From: Candidatus Acidiferrum typicum
Lineage (GTDB): Bacteria; Acidobacteriota; Terriglobia; Acidiferrales; UBA7541
Assembly: GCA_002478115.1 (NCBI GenBank)
Contig: DLMH01000140.1
Location: 62,001 to 126,000, forward strand
Direction of reading: 5' to 3'
DNA: 64,000 nucleotides
In this document: positions 17,044 to 26,487 of the stretch, piece by piece
How the letters are laid out: each line of letters starts with the position of its first letter
How positions within the stretch are numbered: position 1 is the first letter of the stretch
Notes under the pieces: generated by a model
Seen by the model: the letters and a program-made list of their open reading frames with translations, nothing else
Told to the model about the DNA's origin: nothing
Database searches by the model: none
Translations under genes and position numbers: made by a program

Positions 17044-17421
17044 CTATCCCTCGAAAATCACCTGCGCAATCGCCTGCTCCGCCGTGTGCGTAATACTCAC
17101 CGCGATGTTCTTCACGCCGAGCGCCTCGGCAATTTTTTTTGCCTCGCCCTTCAAAGCCAATGTGGGCCGTCCGCCCTTCTGACGCACCACCTCCACGTCC
17201 ACCCAACGCACCCCGCGGCTCCAGCCTGTCCCCAGCGCCTTCATCGCCGCCTCTTTCACGGCGAAGCGCCCCGCATACCGCTCGTACTTGTTCTTGAATT
17301 GCTCGCAGTACGCCACCTCATCCGGCGTATACACGCGCCGCAGAAACCTCTCCCGCTGCGCCTCAACCACTTCCTGAATGCGCTTCACTTCCGCCACGTC
17401 AATGCCCAGCCCAACGATCAT
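17044..17421 (-). CDS. acpS: Holo-[acyl-carrier-protein] synthase
   Basis: About 125 residues with IVGLGIDVAEVKRI (Mg-binding Asp) at the N-terminus, YAGRFAVKEAAMKALG in the middle and VSITHTAEQAIAQVI near the end, the standard AcpS signatures. It transfers 4'-phosphopantetheine from CoA to apo-ACP. I chose the ATG at 17421 because GGGGAG precedes it and the family begins MIVGLGID; the ATG at 17433 sits too close to its own purine run. A TATAAT box on the minus strand lies about 30 bp upstream, in the short divergent space shared with pgeF. Confidence 0.93.
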   Translation of the reverse strand: MIVGLGIDVAEVKRIQEVVEAQRERFLRRVYTPDEVAYCEQFKNKYERYAGRFAVKEAAMKALGTGWSRGVRWVDVEVVRQKGGRPTLALKGEAKKIAEALGVKNIAVSITHTAEQAIAQVIFEG

Positions 17422-17460
17422 TCCGCTCCCCATCCTCGACCCGATTATACTGTCAGGACC

Positions 17461-18393
17461 ATGCCGCGACGGAAAACATCCGCGAAAAAGTCCTCAATCC
17501 GCAAACGCTCTACCCCGCGCCCGTTGCGTCTCTCGCCGCCCTGGGTTATGCACCGTTCTCGCGGCTTGCAAATCCTGCAGCTCACGCCATTCCGCAAACT
17601 CCCCTGGCTCGTCCACGGATTCAGCACGCGGCCCGGCGGCGTCAGCCTTCTCGATGGCCGGCAAGTCCTCAATCTCGGCTTCATGGAATGGGATACGCGC
17701 GAAAACGTCGCCGAAAACCGCCGCCTCCTGCAAACCGCGCTCACCGCCGAAAACTTCACCCTCGCCCCGCTCAAGCAGATCCACTCCGACGTGATTCACC
17801 TTTTCTCTGCCGCGCCTGCCGACGCGTGCAAGGGCGATGCCTCCGCCACGAATCGCCCCGGCCTGCTCCTCGCCGTGCAAACCGCCGATTGTGTTCCGAT
17901 CCTTATCGTGGATCCCCAAAAACGCGCCGTCGCCGCCATTCATGCCGGTTGGAAGGGTACGCTCGCCCGTATCGCCGAAAAAGCCGTCGGCCGCCTGCGC
18001 CTCGAACTTGGCAGCAAGCCTGCCGATCTCCTCGCCGCCCTCGGCCCCTCCATCGGCCCCTGCTGCTACGAAGTGGGCGCGGATTTCGTCACCAAGTTCA
18101 CCGCGCAATTCGCCGATGCCTCCGGCTATTTCGATGAGCCGCGCACCGGCGATGAGCCCAACCCCTTGCAGTGGCTCAGCATGATGCCCCCGGGCCACCA
18201 GCCACCGCCGCGAAATGTTCACTTGGATCTTCCCAAGGCCAATCGCGCGCAACTCCTCGCCGCCGGCCTGTGCCCGCAAAACATTTTCCCGAGTGCCCTC
18301 TGCACCGCCTGCCGCACCGATCTCTTCTTTAGCCATCGCCGCGAAGGCGTCCTCTCCGGACGTCTCCTGTCGGTAATTGGAATTCGCCAGTAA
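17461..18393 (+). CDS. pgeF: PgeF/YfiH-family (LACC1-like) purine nucleoside-processing enzyme
   Basis: A 310-residue protein with the family metal-site motifs: KQIHSD, QTADCVPIL and HAGWKGTLARI, plus the GPCCYEVG stretch. Homologues act on purine nucleosides and are also described as multicopper-type polyphenol oxidases, with one E. coli member proofreading cell-wall precursors. A basic N-terminal tail (RRKTSAKKSSIRKR) precedes the domain and may be an overextended start. The frame is open further upstream, but only from 17461 is the sequence protein-like and clear of acpS. It is convergent with rlmN, 15 bp between stops. Confidence 0.88.
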   Translation: MPRRKTSAKKSSIRKRSTPRPLRLSPPWVMHRSRGLQILQLTPFRKLPWLVHGFSTRPGGVSLLDGRQVLNLGFMEWDTRENVAENRRLLQTALTAENFTLAPLKQIHSDVIHLFSAAPADACKGDASATNRPGLLLAVQTADCVPILIVDPQKRAVAAIHAGWKGTLARIAEKAVGRLRLELGSKPADLLAALGPSIGPCCYEVGADFVTKFTAQFADASGYFDEPRTGDEPNPLQWLSMMPPGHQPPPRNVHLDLPKANRAQLLAAGLCPQNIFPSALCTACRTDLFFSHRREGVLSGRLLSVIGIRQ

Positions 18394-18408
18394 GAAAAGG
18401 AGCCTTCT

Positions 18409-19602
18409 TCAAGGAAGGACGGCGAGCTGAGAGTTCTTGACCTCGATCAACGCCAGTTGCCCGCACGCCGCCATCACATCGCGCCCGCGCGAATAGCGCA
18501 CAAAGGCCGGCACGCCGCGCTCCGTAAGTATCCGCCGGAACTCCTCGATTTTCTCTTCGCTCGATTCCTTGTACGGTAATTCGCCGGGATTCCACGGGAT
18601 TAGATTCACTTTCACGCTTTTCAGTGGCGCCAGCAGCTTCACCACGCGCCGCGCATCTTCCGCCGCATCATTCACGCCGCCCAGCATCACGTACTCGAAT
18701 GTCAAATGCTCCCAATTCCGCAGCGGGTATTCCCGGCAAGCCTCCATCAGCGCCTTCAGCGGATACTTGCGGTTGATGGGCATCAGCACGTCGCGTTGCT
18801 CGTCGTTCGACGCGTTCAGCGAAATCGCCAGCTTCGGCCGCACCTCTTCTTTCGCCAGCCGCTCCATCCCCGGCACAATCCCGCTCGTCGAGAGCGTCAC
18901 ATGCTTCGGCGACAATCCCACACCGTCTTCATCCAGCAGAATCCGCAACGCCCCCATCACATTCTCAAAATTCAGCAGCGGCTCGCCCTGGCCCATCAGC
19001 ACCACATTCGTCCGCCCTGCCAATCCGCCAGTTTCCGCATCGTCCTTCCCGTCGCCTGTCGTCGCGCCTGAATTCTTTTCTGGAGCCTCACCCATTTCCT
19101 TCAGCGGCACCAGCACCTGCCCCACAATCTCTCCCGCCGTCAAATTCCGGATCAGTCCAAGCTTCGCCGTCAGGCAAAACTGGCAATCCACCGCGCAGCC
19201 CGCCTGCGTCGAAATACAAATCGTCTGCCGCCCCTCGCTCGGCATGAACACCGCTTCCACCGCTGCCGGCTTCTGCAGTATCTGTCTCGCCTTTCTCTTC
19301 TCTGTGAACTCTGCGTCCTCCGTGTTCTCTGCGCTAAAGCCTTTTCCTTCTTCTCCGATCCCAAACAGATACCGCACCGACCCATCCTTTGAGAAATACC
19401 TCCGCCGCACTTCCGGCAAAGTGATGCTAGCCTCGCGCGCCAGCTTTTCCCGCAGCGCCCCCGGCAAATTCGTCATCTCCGCAACGTCGAATTTCCGCTG
19501 CGCATACAACGCGTGATAAATCTGCCCGCCGCGATACTCGGGCTCCCCGAGGCTCTTGCAGTACGCCCGCAATTCCTCCAGCGATTTCCCCAGCAATTCC
19601 AT
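18409..19602 (-). CDS. rlmN: 23S rRNA/tRNA adenine-C2 methyltransferase
   Basis: A radical SAM enzyme of 397 residues. The cluster ligands are C136, C140 and C143 (CAVDCQFC), and the two cysteines of the ping-pong methyl transfer are C129 and C380 (RDVMAACGQL). MGQGEPLLNFENV is the SAM-binding GEP motif. It methylates A2503 of 23S rRNA and A37 of some tRNAs. The protein is longer than usual because of two insertions: residues about 86-111 (AENTEDAEFTEKRKARQ) and about 173-196 (EKNSGATTGDGKDDAETGG). The first is encoded by a low-complexity dispersed repeat. Confidence 0.95.
   Translation of the reverse strand: MELLGKSLEELRAYCKSLGEPEYRGGQIYHALYAQRKFDVAEMTNLPGALREKLAREASITLPEVRRRYFSKDGSVRYLFGIGEEGKGFSAENTEDAEFTEKRKARQILQKPAAVEAVFMPSEGRQTICISTQAGCAVDCQFCLTAKLGLIRNLTAGEIVGQVLVPLKEMGEAPEKNSGATTGDGKDDAETGGLAGRTNVVLMGQGEPLLNFENVMGALRILLDEDGVGLSPKHVTLSTSGIVPGMERLAKEEVRPKLAISLNASNDEQRDVLMPINRKYPLKALMEACREYPLRNWEHLTFEYVMLGGVNDAAEDARRVVKLLAPLKSVKVNLIPWNPGELPYKESSEEKIEEFRRILTERGVPAFVRYSRGRDVMAACGQLALIEVKNSQLAVLP
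19291..19340. repeat. Dispersed-type repeat within rlmN
   Basis: On the plus strand the text reads CTCTTCTCTGTGAACTCTG followed by CGTCCTCCGTGTTCTCTGCG, a CTCTG-rich repeat of a kind seen between genes in many bacteria. Here it is in frame and encodes the first insertion of RlmN. A short related CTGTGCTCTGTG tract lies in ispE near 60625. Confidence 0.6.
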
Positions 19603-19786
19603 CCGCGCTCAGCCCTTCCGCTCTTATTCTCTCACTTTCGGAAGCAAATCTACCGGGCACCCCTGCCCTCCGGTGCCGCCCGCCCACAATCAACGTAACC
19701 CCATGCAAATATTATATTTATCGCCTACGGCCAGCATGTCTTACTCGCCACTCGCCACTCTCTCCCCCGTGTGCCACAATACTTTC

Positions 19787-21064
19787 ATGGTCTCCAACGT
19801 CCGCGACATCCAGCGCCACGTTCTTCCCAACGGCCTCATCGTCATTACCGAGACCATGCAGCACGTCCGCTCCGTCTCCGTCGGCATCTGGGTCCGCAAC
19901 GGCTCCCGCCGCGAAATCCCCGCCGAAAACGGACTGGCTCATTTCCTGGAGCACATGGTCTTCAAGGGCACCGACCGCCGCTCCGCCGAAGATATCGCCC
20001 GCGAAATGGATTCCGTCGGCGGCATGCTGGACGCTTTCACCTCCAAGGAGCAGATCTGTTTCAACGCCAAGGTGCTCGACGAGCACCTGCCCATCGCCTT
20101 CGACGTTCTCGCCGACCTGGTTCTGCGTCCCAAGCTTGATTCCGACGACGTCAACAAGGAGTGCCAGGTTGTTCTCGAAGAGATCAAGATGGACCTGGAC
20201 AATCCCGAATACCTGCTCCACGATATCTTCACCCGCGGCTTCTGGCCGGAACATTCTCTCGGCCGCCCAATCCTCGGCACACCGGAAACCGTGCGCAATT
20301 TTGACCGCGAAGCCCTGTGCCGCCGCTTCCAAAACTGGTTCGCGCCGGACCACATCATCGTCACCGCCGCCGGCAACATCAACCATCCGCAGGTTCTCGA
20401 ACTGGTCGAAAAGGAATTTGGCCACTTGCAGGCCATCGGCTCGCCGCAGAAAACTCCTGCGCCTTCCACCAGCGCTCCCATCCGTCTCGAAACCAAGCGC
20501 GATCTGGAGCAGGTCCATCTGTGCATCGGCGTTCCTTCGCTGCCGCTTGCCCATGAGCGCCGCTTCGGCGTGGCCGTGTTGAATAATCTTCTCGGCGGCG
20601 GTATGTCCTCGCGCCTGTTCCAGAACATCCGCGAGAAGCAGGGTCTGGCCTACGCCGTCTTCAGCGAGATCACGCCTTATTCCGATGCCGGGATGCTGAC
20701 TGTCTACGCGGGCACGGCCAAGGAAACCATCGACAAGGTTCTCGACCTCACCGTTGCGGAATTCCGCGCTATGAAGGAATCGCCGGTTTCCAACGAAGAA
20801 CTGCTCCGCGCCAAGAACCATCTCAAAGGTTCCCTGATGCTCTCGCTCGAATCCACCAGTTCGCGGATGTCCAACCTGGCGCGCCAGGAACTCTATTTCC
20901 AGCGCTTCTATTCGCTCGACGAAATTCTCGCGGCCATCGAAGCCGTCACCCGCGACGAAGTGCAGGCTCTCGCCCGCGAATTCTTCCAACCGGACCGCGT
21001 CGCCCTCACCGTCCTCGGCCCCCTCAACGGCTTCTCCGTCGATCGCGCTCGCCTCGCCTGCTAA
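19787..21064 (+). CDS. M16-family zinc peptidase (processing-peptidase-like)
   Basis: About 425 residues from the ATG at 19787 (MVSNVRDIQRHVLPNGL). The inverted zinc motif HFLEH (52-56) is complete and the downstream Glu ligand lies in CQVVLEEIKM; the C-terminal M16 half has the R/Y substrate motif in SSRLFQNIREKQGLAYAV. Such proteins degrade peptides in the cytosol or cell envelope and resemble mitochondrial processing peptidase beta. No signal peptide is seen from this start. The frame is open upstream to 19556, but that part overlaps rlmN and is not protein-like. An AT-rich tract at 19704-19726 could hold the promoter. Confidence 0.9.
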   Translation: MVSNVRDIQRHVLPNGLIVITETMQHVRSVSVGIWVRNGSRREIPAENGLAHFLEHMVFKGTDRRSAEDIAREMDSVGGMLDAFTSKEQICFNAKVLDEHLPIAFDVLADLVLRPKLDSDDVNKECQVVLEEIKMDLDNPEYLLHDIFTRGFWPEHSLGRPILGTPETVRNFDREALCRRFQNWFAPDHIIVTAAGNINHPQVLELVEKEFGHLQAIGSPQKTPAPSTSAPIRLETKRDLEQVHLCIGVPSLPLAHERRFGVAVLNNLLGGGMSSRLFQNIREKQGLAYAVFSEITPYSDAGMLTVYAGTAKETIDKVLDLTVAEFRAMKESPVSNEELLRAKNHLKGSLMLSLESTSSRMSNLARQELYFQRFYSLDEILAAIEAVTRDEVQALAREFFQPDRVALTVLGPLNGFSVDRARLAC

Positions 21065-21185
21065 GCGCCTCCCCGCCGGTTAGCACTAGTCCCTGTGTCA
21101 GTCCTCTCGAACAGTTTCACCGGAATTATCCACTTTCGCGCGCTTTTGCGCATTGACGCGATTCTCCCGCTCTGCCATCATCTTC

Positions 21186-21240
21186 CAAGTTTCGCGCTTC
21201 GCGTTTCGTTTTTCGAGTTTCGCTTTTCAGCTTTCGTTCC
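21186..21240. repeat. Imperfect TTTCG-type short tandem repeat
   Basis: The stretch is built of reiterated TTTCG and TTCGCG words (TTTCGCGCTTCGCGTTTCG and so on) just before the YycJ-like gene. It is low complexity and non-coding; its origin is unclear. Confidence 0.55.
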
Positions 21241-21261
21241 TCGGGGAGAATCTCCATCGGC

Positions 21262-22065
21262 TTGCGCGTTTCCATTCTCGCGTCCGGCAGTTCGGGCAAC
21301 ATCACGCTGCTCGAAACCGAACGCACCCGCCTCCTCGTGGACGCCGGCTTGGGCAAGCGCGAGACGCTGGCGCGTCTTGCCGCCATCGAAAGAGATCTCG
21401 ACCGCCTCGATGGCATCCTGATCACCCACGAACACACCGACCACTGCGGCGGCCTCCCGCAAGCCCTGGGCCTCTGGAAAGCCCCGCTGTATGTCACCGA
21501 GCCGACCCTGGGCGCGCTCCGGCGCATTCTTCCGGACACCTTTGGCAAGCGCCTCAATCGTGTCGAGTCCATCCAGGCCGGCCAGTGCTTTTCCATCGGC
21601 GATATCGAAATTCACGCCTTCGCGCTCCCGCACGATGCCGCCGATCCCATCGGCTTCACCTTCCGCACCAACGGCACCAAGGTGGCCATCTGCACCGATC
21701 TTGGTTACATGCCGAATCATGTCAAGCTGCATCTGCGCGAAACCGACTGTCTGATCCTCGAATCCAACCACGATCTCGACATGCTCAAGGTTGGCCCTTA
21801 CCCCTGGGTCGTCAAGCAGCGCGTACTTTCCCGCACCGGGCATCTTTCCAATCACGCGGTCAGTGAGTTCCTTGCCGATCCCGAAGGCTTCGATTCGCGC
21901 GCGCGCTATCTCGTCCTCGCGCACATCTCCCAGGAAAACAACAATCCCGACCTCGTGCGCCTCTCCGCCGAAGAAGCTTTGCGCCGCCGCCCGGCTGAAG
22001 CCGCTTTCACCGGCGAAGTCCTGATCGCCTCCCAGCACATTCCTCTCAAGCCTCTCGACCTTTAA
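21262..22065 (+). CDS. YycJ/WalJ-like metallo-beta-lactamase fold hydrolase
   Basis: 267 residues beginning with VSILASGSSGN, the hallmark of the YycJ group. The metal site THEHTDH spans residues 55-61, and a further ligand region is ESNHDLDML. Family members are cytosolic phosphodiesterase or exonuclease-like enzymes linked to cell-wall and DNA-repair coordination. The start is a TTG, with GGGGAGAA 13 bp before it; no ATG is available near the conserved N-terminus. Confidence 0.88.
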   Translation: MRVSILASGSSGNITLLETERTRLLVDAGLGKRETLARLAAIERDLDRLDGILITHEHTDHCGGLPQALGLWKAPLYVTEPTLGALRRILPDTFGKRLNRVESIQAGQCFSIGDIEIHAFALPHDAADPIGFTFRTNGTKVAICTDLGYMPNHVKLHLRETDCLILESNHDLDMLKVGPYPWVVKQRVLSRTGHLSNHAVSEFLADPEGFDSRARYLVLAHISQENNNPDLVRLSAEEALRRRPAEAAFTGEVLIASQHIPLKPLDL

Positions 22066-22154
22066 TTGCAAGCGGCTCAACGAGCCGATCTCACTCATTA
22101 AATCTCCCTATTCTTTGCATGCAGTTTTCAGCAGCGTGACGCGCTTCCGAACTC

Positions 22155-22182
22155 TTGACTTTGCGCGCAATTTCGCCAGAAT
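22155..22182 (+). promoter_or_regulatory. Possible promoter for the TonB-dependent receptor gene
   Basis: TTGACT at 22155-22160 and CAGAAT at 22177-22182 are spaced by 16 bp. This would give an mRNA leader of about 145 nt before the ATG at 22335. Only the -35 is a good match, so the call is weak. Confidence 0.35.
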
Positions 22183-22334
22183 GATGGCCAACGTTTCCGT
22201 GGGGTTCAGGGAAAAGCGGTTTGGGGCCAGTCGAGCTTGCCGAGGAGTCGCCCGATTTCTGATTTTTCTTTGTTCTCGGAATCCGTCAATTCATTCCGGT
22301 GCAGGGACCAATTCGCGCTCGAAGGGGGCACACG

Positions 22335-25300
22335 ATGCGGGTTTTTACTTTTAAGCGGTTATTTTCCACGCTTTCCATCTGGCTGCTTTTGGCCGTTTCA
22401 GGCGCTTCGGCCCAGACGGGCACGACCTCCCTTCATGGCACGGTTCTTGATAAATCGCATGCCGTCGTCGCCGGCGCCAAAGTAACTCTGCTCAATTCGG
22501 CACAAGGCCTCCAGCGCGACGCCGCCTCTTCGCCTACCGGTGAGTTTGAATTCCTTGCCCTTCCTCCGGGCACCTACGCTCTGACCGTGGAAAGGGATGG
22601 CTTCAACAAGTATGAGCAAAGCAATCTCCAGCTCCTTGTGAACGTGCCCACCACGGTGAACGTAGTTCTTCAGGTCGGCTCCCTCAGCACGCAGGTCGAG
22701 GTCTCTGCTCAAGCGGAAACAATTAATACTACCGACGCCTCTCTCGGCATCGCCTTCGGTGAAAATCAGGTTAAGCAGCTTCCTCTCGAAAGCCGCAATG
22801 TCCCCGACCTATTATCGCTTCAGCCTGGCGTCGTCTACACCGGCAACCGGCCCGACATCGACAAGGATGTAGACACCCGCAGCGGCTCGGTCAACGGTTC
22901 TCGCAGCGATCAAAGCAACGTCACCCTCGATGGGGTCTCCGTGAACGACAAAGGCGCGCATTCCTTCACGTCGGTTCTCCCGGTCACGCTTGATTCGGTT
23001 CAGGAGTTTCGCGTCACCACAACCAATTATGGCGCCGACGAAGGTTCGGCTTCCGCGGCTCAGGTTGCCCTAGTCACCAAAAGCGGCACCAATGATTTCC
23101 ACGGCTCCGCTTACGAGTACAATCGCAACTCGCTTTTCAGCGCCAACGACTATTTCATCAAGGCGTCCCAACTCGAAAGTGACCAGCCGAATAAGGCCAA
23201 CCAACTCAACCGCAATATTTTTGGCGGCTCCGTCGGCGGCCCCATTCTCAAAAACCGTTTCTTCTTCTTCCTCAATTACGAAGGCTATCGCGATGCCGAA
23301 TCCGTCAGCGCCCTGCGCACCGTTCCCACGGCGGCCATGCGCGATGGCGTCATTCAATACCTCTGCCAAACAAACCCCGACGGTACCCCAAACACTACCC
23401 TGTGTCCCGGCAACACCGTGCAAGGCAACAGTCTTGCTTCCTACACCGCTCCGCCGGGCTATCAGGCGTTGTCTCCTCAGCAAATCACGGCCATGGACAA
23501 CACCAGCCTGGGTCCTCATGGACCCAATCCTGCCGTCCTCAGCTACATGGCCAATTATCCTCTGCCCAACGATCAAACCACGGGCGACCTCGTCAATACC
23601 GCCGGCTATCGCTTTCGCGCTCCCACCAATACCACAAAGAATTGGTACATCGCGAAGCTCGACTACAACATCACCCGGGACGCCAAGCAGCGTCTTTCCA
23701 TTAGCGGCGCTCTTGCCAACGAGAATGCCGCGGGTGCACCTTTCCTCCCCGGCACTCCTCCGGAACAAGACATTGTCACCTACAATAAAGGCATCATCGT
23801 CGGCTATTCGGCGGTCCTCTCCTCTTCGCTCATTAACAATTTCCGCTACGGCTATGTTCGCCAAAGCCTTGGCACCATCGGTGATACCGACAAGGCCTGG
23901 AACAATCTGCTGGCCTTCGATCAGGGCATTACGTATTCCTCCGCTTTTCAACGCCCCATCAATAATTTCACCGACGACATTTCCTTGATCCGTGGCAAAC
24001 ACACGTTTCAGTTTGGCGTTCAAATCGCTATCCTTCGCAGCCCCTCGACCAACTACACCAATTCTTTCAGTAGCGGCACGGCTAATCCCGATTGGCTCCT
24101 CGATTCCGGTCTTTCCACCAGTACTTCCTCTCCTCTGAATCCCGCGCACAATGGTTATCCTGCAGTGGATTCCAGTTTCGTCAGCAATTATGACTATCCC
24201 ATGACCTCGCTGCTGGGAATGGTCACCCTGGTCAACGCCAACTACAACTACGGTCGTGACGGAAACGCTCTCCCTCAAGGGGCGCCGGTTTCTCGCAATT
24301 TTGGTGAAGACTCCTACGAGATGTATATGCAGGATATTTGGAAGGTGAAACCCACTCTCACGCTCACGCTCGGTCTTCGTTACTCCCTCTTCTCTCCCCC
24401 TTGGGAGGTCAATGGTCTTCAGGTATCTCCCACCATGAGTCTGGGCGCCTGGTTCAATGAGCGCGCCACCGGCATGCAGCAGGGAATTCCTTCCAGTGCC
24501 GCGCCTCTCATCAGCTACGATTGGGCAGGCCCTGCCAACGGCAAGTCGGGTTTCTACAATTGGGATTACCACGACCTGGGTCCGCGCGTTGCTTTGGCTT
24601 GGTCTCCGGACCGTTCCTCCGGACTCCTCGGCGCACTTTTCGGCGGCAAGGGGCAGACCAGCATCCGGGCGGGATTCGGCATCGTCTATGACCGCGTCGG
24701 CGAGAGCCTTGCCGACACGTTTGATCAGAATGGCTCGTTTGGGCTTTCCACCCAATTGTCGAATCCTTCCGATATCCAGACTTCCCTCACCGCTCCCCGA
24801 ATCACGGCCATGAATACGATTCCCACCACCGACTACACCGGCGCACCTATTTTCATTCAGCCGCCTTCGGGGACTTTCCCCCAGACCTTCCCCAGCAGTC
24901 TGAATACCGGCGGTTCTGCGATCACTTGGGGTGTGGACAACTCGCTCAAGACTCCCTACTCGTACACCATCGATCTCGCCGTCAGCCGCGAACTGCGCTC
25001 CGGGTTTTCGCTTGATGTCGCTTATGTTGGCCGCCTCTCTCACAGGCTCCTCGCGCAGGATGACCTGGCCATGCCTCTCGACATCTACGATAAGGCGGCG
25101 GGCATCGATTATTTCGCCGCTGAAACCGCTCTGGCGAAACTCTTCCGCCCGCAACTCGTTGCCGGCAGCACCCAGGCCACGCTCTCCTTCAATCCCAATC
25201 AGCTCCCCAAAAACGTCCAGCAATTCTGGACTGACGAGATCCAGCCTCTCAAGCCGGGTGGTGCCTACACTCTTAGTGGCTGCACCGGCACGGACAAGAG

Positions 25301-26309
25301 CGGCAATCCGATCCTGATGGCGACTACCAGCCCGGTTGTCGCTGCCTTCGATCTCTTCTGTAGCACTCGCTTCAATGACTCCCTGGCGCTTTACAACCTC
25401 GATTCCTACGGCATCCCCGATTTCAACAACCCCAACGTTTCTTACTTTCCTATAACCGGCCAGTACACCTACTACAGCCCCCAATACAGCTCGCTGTACG
25501 CCTGGCGTTCCATGGCCAACGCCAACTACAACGCCATGCAGGTGACCCTGCGTCATCGCATGGCGAATGGAATCCAATTCGACCTGAACTACACCTTTTC
25601 CAAATCCATCGACCTGGCTTCCGATGCCGAACGCATCGGTCCGGCCAGCTATACCAGCAGCCTCAACAACATCATCATCAACGCGTGGAATCCCAACCAG
25701 GAGCGCGGCGTCTCTTCTTACGATGTGCCTCACCAGTTCAACGCCAATTGGCTCGTCGAACTGCCCTTCGGGCGCGGCCGCGCGCTTGGCCGCAATTCCA
25801 GCCGGTTCCTCGATGCCTTCATTGGCGGCTGGCAGGTTTCCGGACTTTTCCGCTGGACCAGCGGCTTCCCCGTCAACGTCGACAACGGCTATAGCAATTT
25901 CCCGACGAACTTCGAGCAGGAAGGCAACGCCGACCTGATTGCTCCCGTCAAAACCGGCGCCTACTTCAACACCGGCACGCCCAACATCTTCGCCAATGGA
26001 CCTGCCGCCATCAATTCTTTTGCCCCGGCGTACGCGGGCGAGTCCGGGCAGCGTAACGTCATCCGCGGCGACGGTTACTTTGGCATTGATCTCGGCGTCT
26101 CCAAGCGCTGGATCATGCCCTGGAAGGAGTCGCACAGCCTGCAGTTCCGCTGGGAGACCTTTAACATTACAAACTCCGTGCGCTTCGACGTGCAGTCCAG
26201 CCTGCTCTCCTCGGCCCTGACTCTTGGCAGCGGCGGCAGCTTCGGAAACTATTCTGGTTTGCTGACCAACCCGCGCATCATGCAGTTCGCGTTGCGCTAC
26301 GAATTCTAA
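22335..26309 (+). CDS. Oar-like TonB-dependent receptor with carboxypeptidase-regulatory domain
   Basis: About 1324 residues from the ATG at 22335, chosen because GAAGGGGG precedes it and a clear signal peptide follows (MRVFTFKRLFSTLSIWLLLA, ending near GASAQ). Residues about 30-110 form a CarboxypepD_reg beta-sandwich (LHGTVLDKSHAVVAGAKVTL), then the plug domain (SASAAQVALVTKSGTNDFHG), then a long outer-membrane beta-barrel ending in the aromatic FALRYEF signature for BAM insertion. Acidobacteria have large families of such proteins, presumed to take up polymers or siderophores; the ligand is unknown. It is followed by a strong terminator and appears monocistronic. Confidence 0.92.
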   Translation: MRVFTFKRLFSTLSIWLLLAVSGASAQTGTTSLHGTVLDKSHAVVAGAKVTLLNSAQGLQRDAASSPTGEFEFLALPPGTYALTVERDGFNKYEQSNLQLLVNVPTTVNVVLQVGSLSTQVEVSAQAETINTTDASLGIAFGENQVKQLPLESRNVPDLLSLQPGVVYTGNRPDIDKDVDTRSGSVNGSRSDQSNVTLDGVSVNDKGAHSFTSVLPVTLDSVQEFRVTTTNYGADEGSASAAQVALVTKSGTNDFHGSAYEYNRNSLFSANDYFIKASQLESDQPNKANQLNRNIFGGSVGGPILKNRFFFFLNYEGYRDAESVSALRTVPTAAMRDGVIQYLCQTNPDGTPNTTLCPGNTVQGNSLASYTAPPGYQALSPQQITAMDNTSLGPHGPNPAVLSYMANYPLPNDQTTGDLVNTAGYRFRAPTNTTKNWYIAKLDYNITRDAKQRLSISGALANENAAGAPFLPGTPPEQDIVTYNKGIIVGYSAVLSSSLINNFRYGYVRQSLGTIGDTDKAWNNLLAFDQGITYSSAFQRPINNFTDDISLIRGKHTFQFGVQIAILRSPSTNYTNSFSSGTANPDWLLDSGLSTSTSSPLNPAHNGYPAVDSSFVSNYDYPMTSLLGMVTLVNANYNYGRDGNALPQGAPVSRNFGEDSYEMYMQDIWKVKPTLTLTLGLRYSLFSPPWEVNGLQVSPTMSLGAWFNERATGMQQGIPSSAAPLISYDWAGPANGKSGFYNWDYHDLGPRVALAWSPDRSSGLLGALFGGKGQTSIRAGFGIVYDRVGESLADTFDQNGSFGLSTQLSNPSDIQTSLTAPRITAMNTIPTTDYTGAPIFIQPPSGTFPQTFPSSLNTGGSAITWGVDNSLKTPYSYTIDLAVSRELRSGFSLDVAYVGRLSHRLLAQDDLAMPLDIYDKAAGIDYFAAETALAKLFRPQLVAGSTQATLSFNPNQLPKNVQQFWTDEIQPLKPGGAYTLSGCTGTDKSGNPILMATTSPVVAAFDLFCSTRFNDSLALYNLDSYGIPDFNNPNVSYFPITGQYTYYSPQYSSLYAWRSMANANYNAMQVTLRHRMANGIQFDLNYTFSKSIDLASDAERIGPASYTSSLNNIIINAWNPNQERGVSSYDVPHQFNANWLVELPFGRGRALGRNSSRFLDAFIGGWQVSGLFRWTSGFPVNVDNGYSNFPTNFEQEGNADLIAPVKTGAYFNTGTPNIFANGPAAINSFAPAYAGESGQRNVIRGDGYFGIDLGVSKRWIMPWKESHSLQFRWETFNITNSVRFDVQSSLLSSALTLGSGGSFGNYSGLLTNPRIMQFALRYEF

Positions 26310-26329
26310 CTTCCACGGAAGAGGCGAAG

Positions 26330-26360
26330 ACTCCGGGAGTGCCAGCTCCCGGAGTTTTTT
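26330..26360 (+). terminator. Intrinsic terminator of the TonB-dependent receptor gene
   Basis: A perfect 10 bp stem, ACTCCGGGAG/CTCCCGGAGT with a TGCCAG loop, is followed directly by a run of T. It lies 20 bp after the stop codon at 26309. Confidence 0.92.
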
Positions 26361-26450
26361 GCCTTGGTAGACTTTGCCTTCCCCCGTTCTCACACAGACT
26401 CTGCCCCGAATTCTCAATGCATTGCATCGGTTGTTCCGCGCACCTATTCG

Positions 26451-26480
26451 TTGACACTCAGCCCCTTTTTCCCGTACCGT
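26451..26480 (+). promoter_or_regulatory. Probable promoter of the dap operon
   Basis: A consensus TTGACA (26451-26456) is followed after 18 bp by TACCGT (26475-26480), a weak -10. Transcription would begin around 26487, right at the first paired base of the riboswitch, which supports the assignment. Confidence 0.5.
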
Positions 26481-26487
26481 GGAAGGG

